Positions 7,152-14,384 of a stretch of DNA of 15,593 nucleotides are shown one piece after another. The stretch spans positions 1 to 15,593 of the forward strand of contig JAYVNY010000300.1 of assembly GCA_043758205.1 (NCBI GenBank). Reading direction: 5' to 3'. The translations under genes and the position numbers were made by a program. This stretch comes from JANNGC01 sp043758205. GTDB lineage: Bacteria > Verrucomicrobiota > Verrucomicrobiia > Limisphaerales > SIBH01. Positions within the stretch are counted from its first letter, which is position 1; each line of letters opens with the position of its first letter. The notes under the pieces are model-generated. The model was not told the DNA's origin. It ran no database searches and saw only the letters and a program-made list of their open reading frames with translations.

Positions 7152-7949
7152 GTGAGTGCCGAGCGAAAACAAATCACGCGTTGGACCTCAGGCCGAATGG
7201 TGCGCGCCCAAGACTCGCTTGCGGTCGAGGAGCCGCTGGAAATTCGTCTCGATACGCAGCCGCTCGTCGTGACCATGCGCACGCCGGGGCATGACGAGGA
7301 ACTGGCGGCGGGCTGGCTGTTCACCGAGGGACTGATTCACAAGCCGGCGGATTTGCAAGCCGTGCGACGCAACGCACGGAACAAGGACGGCAACAGCCTC
7401 GATGTTTTTCTCTCGCCAGACGTGACAGTGGATCGGGCACGGCTGGCGCGACGCGGCGCGGCGGTGTCGAGCTGCGGCGTGTGCGGCCGGGAATCCATTC
7501 GTGACGTGCGGCGGCGGCTCAAGCCCATTTCCTCCCGGCTAAAAATCAGCGCGGCCCTGCTGGCGCAACTGCCGGAGAAGCTGCGTGCCGCGCAGCCGAC
7601 TTTCGAGCGCACCGGCGGACTGCACGCGGCGGGAATCTTCACCCGCGACGGCGAACTCGTGGTCGCGCGCGAGGACATCGGGCGGCACAACGCGGTGGAC
7701 AAGGTCATCGGCTTCGGACTGCTCAATCAGCTGCGTCCGTTCAGCGAGCACCTCCTCGTGGTCAGCGGGCGCGCGTCGTTCGAGATCATGCAGAAGGCGC
7801 TGGCCGCGCGCGTGCCGGTGGTGGCGGCGGTCTCCGCACCGTCGAGTCTGGCGGTGGAATTTGCGCGGGCGAGCCGGCAGACGCTGGTGGGTTTTTTGCG
7901 CGCGGAGCGGATGAACATTTACGCCGGGCGGTCACGAATCACGGACTGA
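7152..7949 (+). CDS. fdhD: FdhD, sulfurtransferase required for formate dehydrogenase-type Mo enzymes
   Basis: This 265-residue protein compares with 277 in E. coli. FdhD accepts sulfur from IscS and passes it to the bis-MGD molybdenum cofactor before insertion into formate dehydrogenase. Conserved features are EEPLEIRLD (26-34), the HDEELAAGWLFTEGLI block (47-62), the redox-active cysteine loop SSCGVCG with C108 and C111, TGGLHAAGIF, EDIGRHNAVDKVIG and the C-terminal SGRASFEIMQKALAARVPVV. Both transfer cysteines are present. The start is GTG at 7152, three bases after the toxin stop; AAGG at 7140-7143 inside the toxin gene could serve as ribosome-binding site. Its likely client is the Mo-oxidoreductase at 4401-6650, from which it is separated only by the toxin-antitoxin pair. 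Confidence 0.95.
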   Translation: MSAERKQITRWTSGRMVRAQDSLAVEEPLEIRLDTQPLVVTMRTPGHDEELAAGWLFTEGLIHKPADLQAVRRNARNKDGNSLDVFLSPDVTVDRARLARRGAAVSSCGVCGRESIRDVRRRLKPISSRLKISAALLAQLPEKLRAAQPTFERTGGLHAAGIFTRDGELVVAREDIGRHNAVDKVIGFGLLNQLRPFSEHLLVVSGRASFEIMQKALAARVPVVAAVSAPSSLAVEFARASRQTLVGFLRAERMNIYAGRSRITD

Positions 7950-8003
7950 ATTTCAAACCAACCCGCCTTGCACGCCCCGGTTCCTCCCGGCACCTTCACC
8001 GCC

Positions 8004-8543
8004 ATGATGACATTGATAGTTGGCACCAACCGCCCCGGCAGCAACACGCGCAAGGTCGCGGCGCAGATTGAAGACATATATCGCGAGATGAAGACGCCGC
8101 TGAAGGTGCTCGATCTCGCGCAATTGCCACCGGAGATTTTTTCGCCCAGTTCCTACGCAGAGAAACCGAAATCGTTCGCGCCCTTCGCCGATGCCGTCTT
8201 GCAGGCCAGCGGACTCATCGTGGTCACACCGGAATACAACGGGTCGGTGCCGGGGGTGCTGAAATACTTCATAGATATGCTCAAGTTTCCCGAGAGCTTC
8301 GAGGCGCGGCCCGTGTGCTTCGTCGGGCTGGCGGCGGGGATGTGGGGCGCGCTGCGTCCGGTCGAGCAGTTGCAAATGATCTTCGGCTACCGCAATGCGC
8401 ACCTTTTTCCTGAGCGCGTCTTCATTCCGCGCATTGGCGACCAGCTCGGTGCGGACGGGAAGTTGAGGGACGCGGAACTGGTGGAACGACTGCGCGTGCA
8501 GCAGCAGGGCTTCGTGGAGTTTGTGCGGAAGTTGAAGGGGTGA
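8004..8543 (+). CDS. NADPH-dependent FMN reductase-like flavoprotein
   Basis: This 179-residue flavodoxin-fold protein has the FMN phosphate loop GTNRPGSNTRK (7-17), the TPEYNGSVPGVLK motif (75-87) that is the family hallmark, and GLAAGMWGALRP (108-119) as the second flavin-contacting loop. Members reduce FMN, quinones or azo compounds with NAD(P)H; the physiological substrate here is unknown. ATG 8004 (followed by a second ATG at 8007) begins directly at the first beta strand; an upstream TTG at 7968 would add 12 residues with no family counterpart. It lies 54 bases after fdhD on the same strand and may end the same transcript. A supply of reducing power to the Mo enzyme is conceivable but not shown by sequence. 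Confidence 0.9.
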   Translation: MMTLIVGTNRPGSNTRKVAAQIEDIYREMKTPLKVLDLAQLPPEIFSPSSYAEKPKSFAPFADAVLQASGLIVVTPEYNGSVPGVLKYFIDMLKFPESFEARPVCFVGLAAGMWGALRPVEQLQMIFGYRNAHLFPERVFIPRIGDQLGADGKLRDAELVERLRVQQQGFVEFVRKLKG

Positions 8544-8567
8544 AGTGAAGTTCAGCCTTCAGGCGGG

Positions 8568-8668
8568 CTGGAGGCCAAGCTTCAGCTTGTTCGGGTGCGA
8601 ACAGCGGAGGCACGGTTTGAAGACAAGCTAAAGCTTGAACTCCAACTCACGCTGAAGCTTGGACTCCA
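8568..8668. repeat. Cluster of AAGCTT-containing repeats between convergent genes
   Basis: 8568-8586 (CTGGAGGCCAAGCTTCAGC) is the reverse complement of 8651-8669 with one mismatch in 19. 8625-8644 and 8649-8668 are direct copies agreeing at 17 of 20 positions. 8576-8589 is also nearly the reverse complement of 8624-8637. The cluster fills the gap between the stop of the flavin reductase gene and the stop of the cytochrome gene. It could fold into a large hairpin acting on both transcripts, or be a dispersed REP-like element. No long T run is present, so a classic intrinsic terminator is not evident. Confidence 0.7.
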
Positions 8669-8676
8669 GCGAGGCG

Positions 8677-11600
8677 CTACTTCGCCGCGGCCTTCGACTG
8701 CGCGAGGAATTCCACGAGGTCGCGGAGGTCTTGTTTGGTCAGCACCTGACGCAGTTCCTCGGGCATCCCGGAGAGGCCGCGCTCGCGGGTCTTGATGTCC
8801 GTTTTTTTCACCGTCATCAGACCGTCCTCGGGGGAATTAATGTCCAACGTGGTGGCCGTCTCGCTCTTCAACTGGCCGGCATAGGCGGTGCCATTCTTCA
8901 AGGTCACGATCACACTCTCGAAACCCTGCGCGATGGTTTTGTTTGGGAACACCAACGATTCGAGGATGTAGTTGCGGTCCTTGCGTCCGCCGATGCCGGT
9001 GAGTTCCGGGCCGACTTCGCCACCCTCGCCCTCGTACTTGTGGCAGCGCACGCAGGAGGCCTCGACCTTCTCGATAAACACTTTTTTGCCGTCCTCCGCG
9101 TTGCCGCCGACCAGGCACTCCCGGTAGGAGCGCAAGTCATCGGCGGGCAGGCGGGCGTTTTCAAACTGGCGCAGCTTGGCGCGGATGTCGGGGTGATCGC
9201 GTTTGGCGGCGGCGTCGAGCAGATCGAGCGTCACTTCCGGTTTCACATTTTTCGCTAGCAGTTTGCCGAGCCATTGCACGAGCAGCGTGTCGGCTTCTGC
9301 GCCGGGCATTCCGCCGAGCGTGGCGAAGGCGTTTTGCTGCTCGCTGATGGTGCCTTGCTCCAGCGTGATGCGGAGCTGGGCGAGCGAGTCGTTCGGTTGC
9401 AGTTGCGCCTGGATTCTGGTCGCTTCTTTCCGCAGCGCCTCGTCCTGGCTGGCCAGCGCGACGCGCACGGCTTCGGGAAGTTTTTCGTCCTTCGCGCGCA
9501 CCAGCGACTTCAACGCCTCGATGCGGAGATTCGACGCCGCGCTCGGATCGCTCAGGAGGTTGAAGGGATTTGCGTCCTCGCTCTGGATGTTCAATTCGCC
9601 CGCCGTCCTGGTCGCGGCCAGTTTCAAACGGTCCGAAGAAGTGCGGAGCAGCGCGGACAGATGCGGCTGCAACGCGTGCGCCGCGATCTGCGGATCGCGT
9701 TCGCCGACTGGACGCCACAGGCCCGTGATGCGGTCGCGGCCCGAGGGCTTGGCCCATTCGCCGAGCAGCGTGACGGCTTCCGCGCGCAGTCCTTCGCGCG
9801 CCGGACTGGTGGACGCGAAGGCCACAAGAGCCGCCGCGTTGTTGCTCGCGCCGAGGCGGTAGTTCGCATTGATCACGCGGCGCAAGAGTCCGTCGCGCGG
9901 GCCGGGCGCCTGGTCATCGCCGGCGGGAAAGGAGGAAAGCTCCTCGGAGAATTCAATCAGCGCGGCGAGATTGGTCAGCGCATTCTGAATGGGCAAATCG
10001 TTGATGGCGCGGGCGGCTTCCGAGACGAGCAAGGGATTGGAGTCGCGCAAAAACTCCGCGAGGTCTGGCGACTCCGCGCGCCGGAGGGCGAGCAGCATCG
10101 CCATGCGCACGGCGCTTGATTTGTCGGCCAGCAAGTCATGCAGCGCATTCTGATAACGTGCCTCATCCGCACTGCCCGGTTCACGACGCAACACGGCCAC
10201 GCCCGGCTGTGCGCCCGCGCGGCGCAGCATCGAGGTCAGCGCCATCACCCCCGCGTGGCGCAGATGTACGTCCTGATCATTGTTGGCCCGCAACATCTCG
10301 ACGATCGGTTCGAGTGATTCCAGATCGCCGAACTTGCTCAAGGCCAGCGCGGCGAAGAAGCGCACCCGCGCGTTCTCATCCGCGAGCAGATGCGCCAGCG
10401 TGCGCGCGCTGCCGAGGCTGACGTTGCCAAGCGTCTTTGCAGCCTGCGCGCGGACCTCGGCATCCTTGTCTTCCAAAAGTTTGTTCAGCGCGTTGACCGC
10501 GAGTTGCGAGCGCGGCGCGATTTGCCCGAGGCCCCAGATGGCGTGCAGCCGCGCGAAGAGGTTCGCGTCTTTCCCATCCACCACGCGGGTGAAGGCGCGC
10601 GCGGCCGTGACTGGCCCGAGTGACACGATGGCGAACTGCGCTTCCTGCCGCACGCGCATGTCGGGATGCGCCAGGAGCAGCCGGAGTTTGCTCACGCCCA
10701 TCATGTCAAAATTTTGCGCGAAGTATTCCTTCGTTTCCTTGACCGCCTTGGACTTCACCGACTCGGGATCAAAGACGCGGTAGATGCGACCCTTGCCGGT
10801 TTTGTTCCAGCCTTGCACCCAGTCGGAAATGTAGAAGCTGCCGTCGTAGCCGAAGTCGCCGTCGGTCACGAGCACCTCCCAGATGAACTCATGGCGGTCC
10901 ACGACTTCGAACCCCGCGCCCTTCGGCTTCACGCCGAAGGAATGCACGCCGCTGCCGGTGCTGCCGCGAAAGTCGCAGAGGAAGAAATGATTCGTGTAGC
11001 GATCCGGCAGGCCCACGCCGGGATAATAACTGAGACCGGAGGGGCCGTTGCCGATGTTCGCCACCGGCGGGAGCAGGAAGGCGGCTTGCCCAGGAAACTG
11101 CGGATAGCACATGCGCTCGCTGAGCCACACGCCGCGCGCGTTTGGCTGCGTCAGAAATTGATAGCCCACACGCCAGCCGCTGTCGCCGCCCTCGACGACA
11201 TAGACCCAGCGCGCCGGATCGCCGCCGTCGGAATTGTTATCGCCGGTCCAGAGATTGCCGAAGGCGTCGAAGGCGAGTTCCTGCGGGTTGCGGAGACCGC
11301 GCGCGTAAATCTCCAGCCCCGTACCGTCGAAGTTGCAGCGATAGACCGCGCCCTCCTCGTGATTCTCGACCGTGCGATCATTCGCGCCGTCCTTCGTCAC
11401 CACATGCGCGCCGCGGTCGCCGATGGTGAAATAAAGTTTGCCGTCCGGCCCGATCTTCAACCCGTGCAAATCATGGCCGAGGAAACCGACGCGCACGCCG
11501 AAGCCGTGGAGCAGGGGCTTCTTCGACTCGGCCACGCCGTCCTTGTCGTTGTCGCGAAGCAGCCAGAGTTTCGGGATGTTCGCGAAATAAACATTGCCGC

Positions 11601-12117
11601 GATGCGCCAGCACCCCGGCCCCCAGACCGTCCTCGATGTTGTTGTAGCCGGTCGAGAAGACGGTGGATTTGTCGGCCTTGCCGTCCCCGTTGCTGTCCCA
11701 GACGAGTTTTACGCGGTCGCTCTCGCGGGTGTAATCATCAATGCGCTTGCCCTCGAAACGCTTCATGTACTCGATGCGATTCTCCACGGTGGTGCTGGCG
11801 AGTTCCTCGTCCAGCCACGTCATGTGGCCGCGAATGTCCGTGACGCCGGCGTGCAGGCGGTAGGTCTCGACGACGTAGAAACGACCCTTCTCATCAATGC
11901 TGAACGAGACGGGATTCGCGAGCAAAGGCTCGGCGGCAAACAACTCGACCTTGAAACCCTTTGGGATGCGAAAGCGTTTCATGGCCAGTTCGCCCTCGTT
12001 CGAGGCGGCGGCGACTTTCGGCGCGGCGCTGGCGTTGGTGTCGGTGACGAACTGGGCGGCGTGCGACCAGCACGCGGCGAACGCAAAAAAACAGACGCAA
12101 AGCAAATGACGAAACAT
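8677..12117 (-). CDS. Secreted PVC-type propeller dehydrogenase/HEAT-repeat/cytochrome c protein
   Basis: This 1146-residue protein is exported by an N-terminal signal peptide (about residues 1-20, cleavage near SHA-AQ). Residues 45-450 form a sorbosone/glucose dehydrogenase-like beta-propeller of the kind known as putative membrane-bound dehydrogenase in Pirellula and Verrucomicrobium. Two Asp-rich calcium-loop-like segments occur there (DSNGDGKAD near 141 and DNDKDGVAE near 189). About residues 475-985 are HEAT-like helical repeats. The C-terminal heme domain has CVRCH at C1022-C1026 (covalent heme c, His1026 as proximal ligand) and M1118 in GLSGMPEEL as possible distal ligand. It probably oxidises a sugar or other organic substrate in the periplasm and passes electrons to heme c; the substrate is unknown. 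Such proteins are numerous in planctomycetes and verrucomicrobia. The gene stands alone, converging with the flavin reductase gene. Confidence 0.92.
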   Translation of the reverse strand: MFRHLLCVCFFAFAACWSHAAQFVTDTNASAAPKVAAASNEGELAMKRFRIPKGFKVELFAAEPLLANPVSFSIDEKGRFYVVETYRLHAGVTDIRGHMTWLDEELASTTVENRIEYMKRFEGKRIDDYTRESDRVKLVWDSNGDGKADKSTVFSTGYNNIEDGLGAGVLAHRGNVYFANIPKLWLLRDNDKDGVAESKKPLLHGFGVRVGFLGHDLHGLKIGPDGKLYFTIGDRGAHVVTKDGANDRTVENHEEGAVYRCNFDGTGLEIYARGLRNPQELAFDAFGNLWTGDNNSDGGDPARWVYVVEGGDSGWRVGYQFLTQPNARGVWLSERMCYPQFPGQAAFLLPPVANIGNGPSGLSYYPGVGLPDRYTNHFFLCDFRGSTGSGVHSFGVKPKGAGFEVVDRHEFIWEVLVTDGDFGYDGSFYISDWVQGWNKTGKGRIYRVFDPESVKSKAVKETKEYFAQNFDMMGVSKLRLLLAHPDMRVRQEAQFAIVSLGPVTAARAFTRVVDGKDANLFARLHAIWGLGQIAPRSQLAVNALNKLLEDKDAEVRAQAAKTLGNVSLGSARTLAHLLADENARVRFFAALALSKFGDLESLEPIVEMLRANNDQDVHLRHAGVMALTSMLRRAGAQPGVAVLRREPGSADEARYQNALHDLLADKSSAVRMAMLLALRRAESPDLAEFLRDSNPLLVSEAARAINDLPIQNALTNLAALIEFSEELSSFPAGDDQAPGPRDGLLRRVINANYRLGASNNAAALVAFASTSPAREGLRAEAVTLLGEWAKPSGRDRITGLWRPVGERDPQIAAHALQPHLSALLRTSSDRLKLAATRTAGELNIQSEDANPFNLLSDPSAASNLRIEALKSLVRAKDEKLPEAVRVALASQDEALRKEATRIQAQLQPNDSLAQLRITLEQGTISEQQNAFATLGGMPGAEADTLLVQWLGKLLAKNVKPEVTLDLLDAAAKRDHPDIRAKLRQFENARLPADDLRSYRECLVGGNAEDGKKVFIEKVEASCVRCHKYEGEGGEVGPELTGIGGRKDRNYILESLVFPNKTIAQGFESVIVTLKNGTAYAGQLKSETATTLDINSPEDGLMTVKKTDIKTRERGLSGMPEELRQVLTKQDLRDLVEFLAQSKAAAK

Positions 12118-12191
12118 GGGCGCGCATCATAGGCGCGAGCCAAGGCAGATCAAGCGAAGTGACGGCGCGCCGTGAGTGGGGAAATTTTCGA

Positions 12192-12219
12192 TTGCGCGGC
12201 GACGGTTGGCAGATATTTT
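12192..12219 (+). promoter_or_regulatory. Possible promoter of the tRNA-Gln gene
   Basis: TTGCGC (12192-12197) and TATTTT (12214-12219) are separated by 16 bases, and the tRNA begins 11 bases after the second box. Spacing fits a sigma-70-type promoter, but both boxes are imperfect and the call is by eye. The rest of 12118-12230 holds only the upstream region of the cytochrome gene on the other strand. Confidence 0.3.
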
Positions 12220-12230
12220 CCCAGCGCGCT

Positions 12231-12304
12231 TGTCCGATGGTGTAATGGTAGCACAAGGCTCTTTGGAGGCCTTTGTCATGGTTCGAATCCATGTCGGACA
12301 GCCA
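12231..12304 (+). tRNA. tRNA-Gln (anticodon TTG), CCA encoded
   Basis: The full cloverleaf can be drawn. The acceptor stem TGTCCGA pairs with TCGGACA. The D arm is GTGT-AATGGTA-GCAC. The anticodon arm is AGGCT-CTTTGGA-GGCCT, with T33 before the anticodon TTG. The T arm is CATGG-TTCGAAT-CCATG. Discriminator G12301 is followed by CCA at 12302-12304. No integrase or flanking direct repeat suggests use as an attachment site. Confidence 0.96.
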
Positions 12305-12342
12305 AATTCTCCCCGCTACGCGCCCTCGCCCATTGTTTCTGC

Positions 12343-12373
12343 CTGACAGAAAGATCCATTCAATGCTTATAGT
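12343..12373 (+). promoter_or_regulatory. Weak promoter candidate before the cupredoxin gene
   Basis: CTGACA (12343-12348) and TATAGT (12368-12373) match sigma-70 boxes well, but their 19-base spacing is long. The second box lies 55 bases before the cupredoxin ATG. The gap from the tRNA end to that ATG (12305-12428) shows nothing else. Confidence 0.25.
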
Positions 12374-12428
12374 GTGGCCATCGCATCGCGAAGCCGCCCG
12401 CTGCGCGGTTTGAAAACTGGAATCACAA

Positions 12429-13031
12429 ATGAAAAACTCGTTCGCCCGTCCGCTGTTCAATCTTGCTACCGGCACTTTTGCCTGGCTGCCCGGTTTGCTT
12501 CTGGTGGCCCACGCCGCCGCCGCCGACTTCACCGTGCGCACGCCGGGCTTTGCCTTCACGATCAACGGCGTGAACAGCCCCACACTGACGCTGGTGCGCG
12601 GGCGGACCTACACCTTCGACGTGGACACGATTTGCGGTTTCCATCCGTTCCGCGTGAACAGTCCCGGCGTGGACACCAGCAGCCTCTGCTTCGGCCTCCT
12701 CACCTACGTGGTGCCGACGAATGCCGCGAACTACTACTACGACTGCACGGTGCATGGGCAGTCCCTGCGCGGGGAAATTCTGACCGTCGAAGGGTCGTCG
12801 CTGCCGCTGGTGCGGATCGTGAGTTACCAGTTCACGAGCAACATCGTGCTGCGCTCCACCGGCACGAACAACCTCGCCATCTTCCCCGAATACAAAACCA
12901 ACCTGAACCAGACCAACTGGTTCGCGCTCACGGTGCAGACCAATCGCTTTCTCAACGGGACAAACGAGACGGTGTGCGGGCGACCACCGGGTAGCAATGT
13001 GTTCATCCGGCTGCGCGAAACGGCGCCGTGA
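12429..13031 (+). CDS. Secreted cupredoxin-like protein with C-terminal verrucomicrobial beta domain
   Basis: This 200-residue protein has a signal peptide at about 1-32 (cleavage near AAA-DF). Residues 34-121 look like a cupredoxin (plastocyanin-like) domain: a strand with TLTLVRGRTYTFDV, then GFHPF containing H72, then YYYDCTVHGQSLRG with C106 and H109. H72, C106 and H109 would be the three equatorial ligands of a type 1 copper site. The position normally taken by axial Met appears to be L113. The C-terminal 75 residues form an Asn/Thr-rich segment ending FIRLRETAP, similar in kind to the end of the glycosidase at 2-2947 (FFRLRN). It probably acts as a periplasmic or extracellular copper electron carrier, or as a structural domain if copper is not bound. 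It starts 124 bases after tRNA-Gln; no partner redox gene is adjacent on this strand. Confidence 0.78.
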   Translation: MKNSFARPLFNLATGTFAWLPGLLLVAHAAAADFTVRTPGFAFTINGVNSPTLTLVRGRTYTFDVDTICGFHPFRVNSPGVDTSSLCFGLLTYVVPTNAANYYYDCTVHGQSLRGEILTVEGSSLPLVRIVSYQFTSNIVLRSTGTNNLAIFPEYKTNLNQTNWFALTVQTNRFLNGTNETVCGRPPGSNVFIRLRETAP

Positions 13032-13043
13032 GCAGAAGGCAGA

Positions 13044-13103
13044 CGGGAGTTTTAATGGGCAGATGCAACCGGCATCCCTTCCGGCCTGCTCCCGCTATTT
13101 TTT
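13044..13103 (+). terminator. Probable Rho-independent terminator after the cupredoxin gene
   Basis: CGGGAG (13044-13049) pairs perfectly with CTCCCG (13089-13094). Inside, CCGG (13069-13072) pairs with CCGG (13081-13084), and T6 follows at 13098-13103. The loop between the outer arms is long, which lowers confidence. It lies just after the cupredoxin stop and before the end of the convergent glycosyltransferase gene; nothing else is visible in 13032-13165. Confidence 0.45.
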
Positions 13104-13165
13104 CAGCAACGGAAAGCTCGCCGCCTGTTGGCTTTTGATTTCTTCCCATCCAAGCCGGTGCGCGC

Positions 13166-14293
13166 CTACCGGGCGAGCTTCCGCCGCACCGTAGCTTCGA
13201 TCAGTTCCACCACGCGCGCGTGGCAACTGTACAGGTCTTCGTGCGCGGCGTACTCGAGCGCGAGGTCGCGAGTGGCGGCGTTCGCCTCCGGATCCAGCAG
13301 TTCGGCGAGCGCGCGGTTGCACTCGGATTGCGCGAAAGGGGACGGCAAGACCCGCCCGCCGCACGCCGCCACAAACGGTGCGTAGCCGCACGCCTCGGTG
13401 GCGATCAGCGGCAGCCCTAAGGTGATCGCTTCCAGCAGGACGATGCCCGCCGTCTCAACGTGTGCGGGGTGAATCATCACGTCCGCTGCCAGCATCCAGT
13501 CCGGCACGTCGTGACGTCCGCCGAGAAAATGCACGCGGTCGGCCACGCCCAGCGAGCGCGCGAGCGCGGTGAACTTTCCGGGCGCGCGGTCGCCGATGAC
13601 CACGAACCGTCTCGGCGCACCGCCCGCCGCGACGGAGGCGAAAGCGACGAGCGCGCGCGCCAGTCCCTTGCGATGAAAATCGGAGCCGACGAACAGGACG
13701 AGTTGCTCATCGGCATTCCATCCGTGCGCGGCGCGAATTTTCGCGCGCGTGGCGGTTCGCTGTTCGGCGGTGAAAGCTCTCGGCGTGGCGTTCGGCGGGA
13801 GCAAATGAAATCGTGCCGCCTCGGTGCCGTAGCATTCTTCGTATTGCGAACGGTCCCGCGCGGTCAGGAGGAGCAACTCCGTGCGCGTGCCGCGCGCGAA
13901 CACGGCCTGCTCCAGCGCGGCGTAGTGCCGGTAGCGCGATGTGAGCCGGTGCCACCACGCTTTCGTCTGCCGCACCTTGGCGACGAAGCACGGGTCCGCG
14001 CCGTAATATACATCCAGCCCCGGCAGCTTGTTGAACCCGATCACGCCCTCGAGCGCGTGCTGCGGCAACACGACCGCGAGTTGCTTCAGCCACGCGCGGT
14101 TGCGCGCCACGTTCGTCCAGCCGCGCCGGCCAAAGAGTTCGATTTTCAGGCCCGTGGGTCGGTCACCCTTCCAAGTGCGGGTGAAGATCGTCACGTCGTG
14201 TCCGCGCGCCGCGCAGAGCTGGGCGATGCCCAGGCAATCGCGCTGCAACCCGCCGAACGGAAAATAATCGAACAGAAGGAAGCCGAGCTTCAT
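13166..14293 (-). CDS. waaG: GT4 glycosyltransferase, WaaG (RfaG)-like LPS core transferase
   Basis: This 375-residue protein has nearly the same length as E. coli WaaG (374), which adds the first glucose to heptose in the LPS inner core at the cytoplasmic face. It opens with FDYFPFGGLQRD, matching the family's YFPFGGLQRD, followed by VIGFNKLPGLDVYYGADPCF, also characteristic. FHLLPPNATP and FVGSDFHRKG mark the start of the second Rossmann domain. The EX7E motif is E280...E288 (ETAGIVLLE), where E280 corresponds to catalytic E281 of WaaG. I start at the ATG at 14293 because it gives MKLGFLLFDYFPFGG directly; an upstream TTG at 14350 adds 19 residues foreign to the family. The acceptor and the transferred sugar cannot be fixed by eye. 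It is divergent from a second glycosyltransferase gene, 91 bases away. Confidence 0.88.
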   Translation of the reverse strand: MKLGFLLFDYFPFGGLQRDCLGIAQLCAARGHDVTIFTRTWKGDRPTGLKIELFGRRGWTNVARNRAWLKQLAVVLPQHALEGVIGFNKLPGLDVYYGADPCFVAKVRQTKAWWHRLTSRYRHYAALEQAVFARGTRTELLLLTARDRSQYEECYGTEAARFHLLPPNATPRAFTAEQRTATRAKIRAAHGWNADEQLVLFVGSDFHRKGLARALVAFASVAAGGAPRRFVVIGDRAPGKFTALARSLGVADRVHFLGGRHDVPDWMLAADVMIHPAHVETAGIVLLEAITLGLPLIATEACGYAPFVAACGGRVLPSPFAQSECNRALAELLDPEANAATRDLALEYAAHEDLYSCHARVVELIEATVRRKLAR

Positions 14294-14384
14294 TTTGCTT
14301 GCGGTCTCAATCAACGTCGCCAGATAAGACCTTTCGAGAAATGAAGCCAATTAAATTGTCCATGCGCGGGTTCTGATTTCCTCA
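14294..14384. other. Shared upstream region of two divergent glycosyltransferase genes
   Basis: This 91-base gap separates two start codons facing away from each other, so it should carry both promoters. It is AT-richer than its surroundings (AATTAAATTG near 14347-14358), but I could not assign -35 and -10 boxes with confidence, and no strong Shine-Dalgarno sequence is seen before either start. Confidence 0.35.

Noticed and set aside
10666..12132. 488-residue open frame on the + strand
   Set aside because: It is antisense to the propeller cytochrome gene, whose domains and heme motif are clear. The + translation is Ala/Val/Arg-rich with no domain and mirrors the codon bias of the real gene.
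12231..12304. tRNA-Gln as a mobile-element attachment site
   Set aside because: No integrase, no partial tRNA 3' copy and no cargo-like composition shift is visible nearby.
13460..14344. 294-residue open frame on the + strand
   Set aside because: It is antisense to the waaG-like gene, which carries strong family motifs; the + product is Arg/Glu-rich and motif-free.
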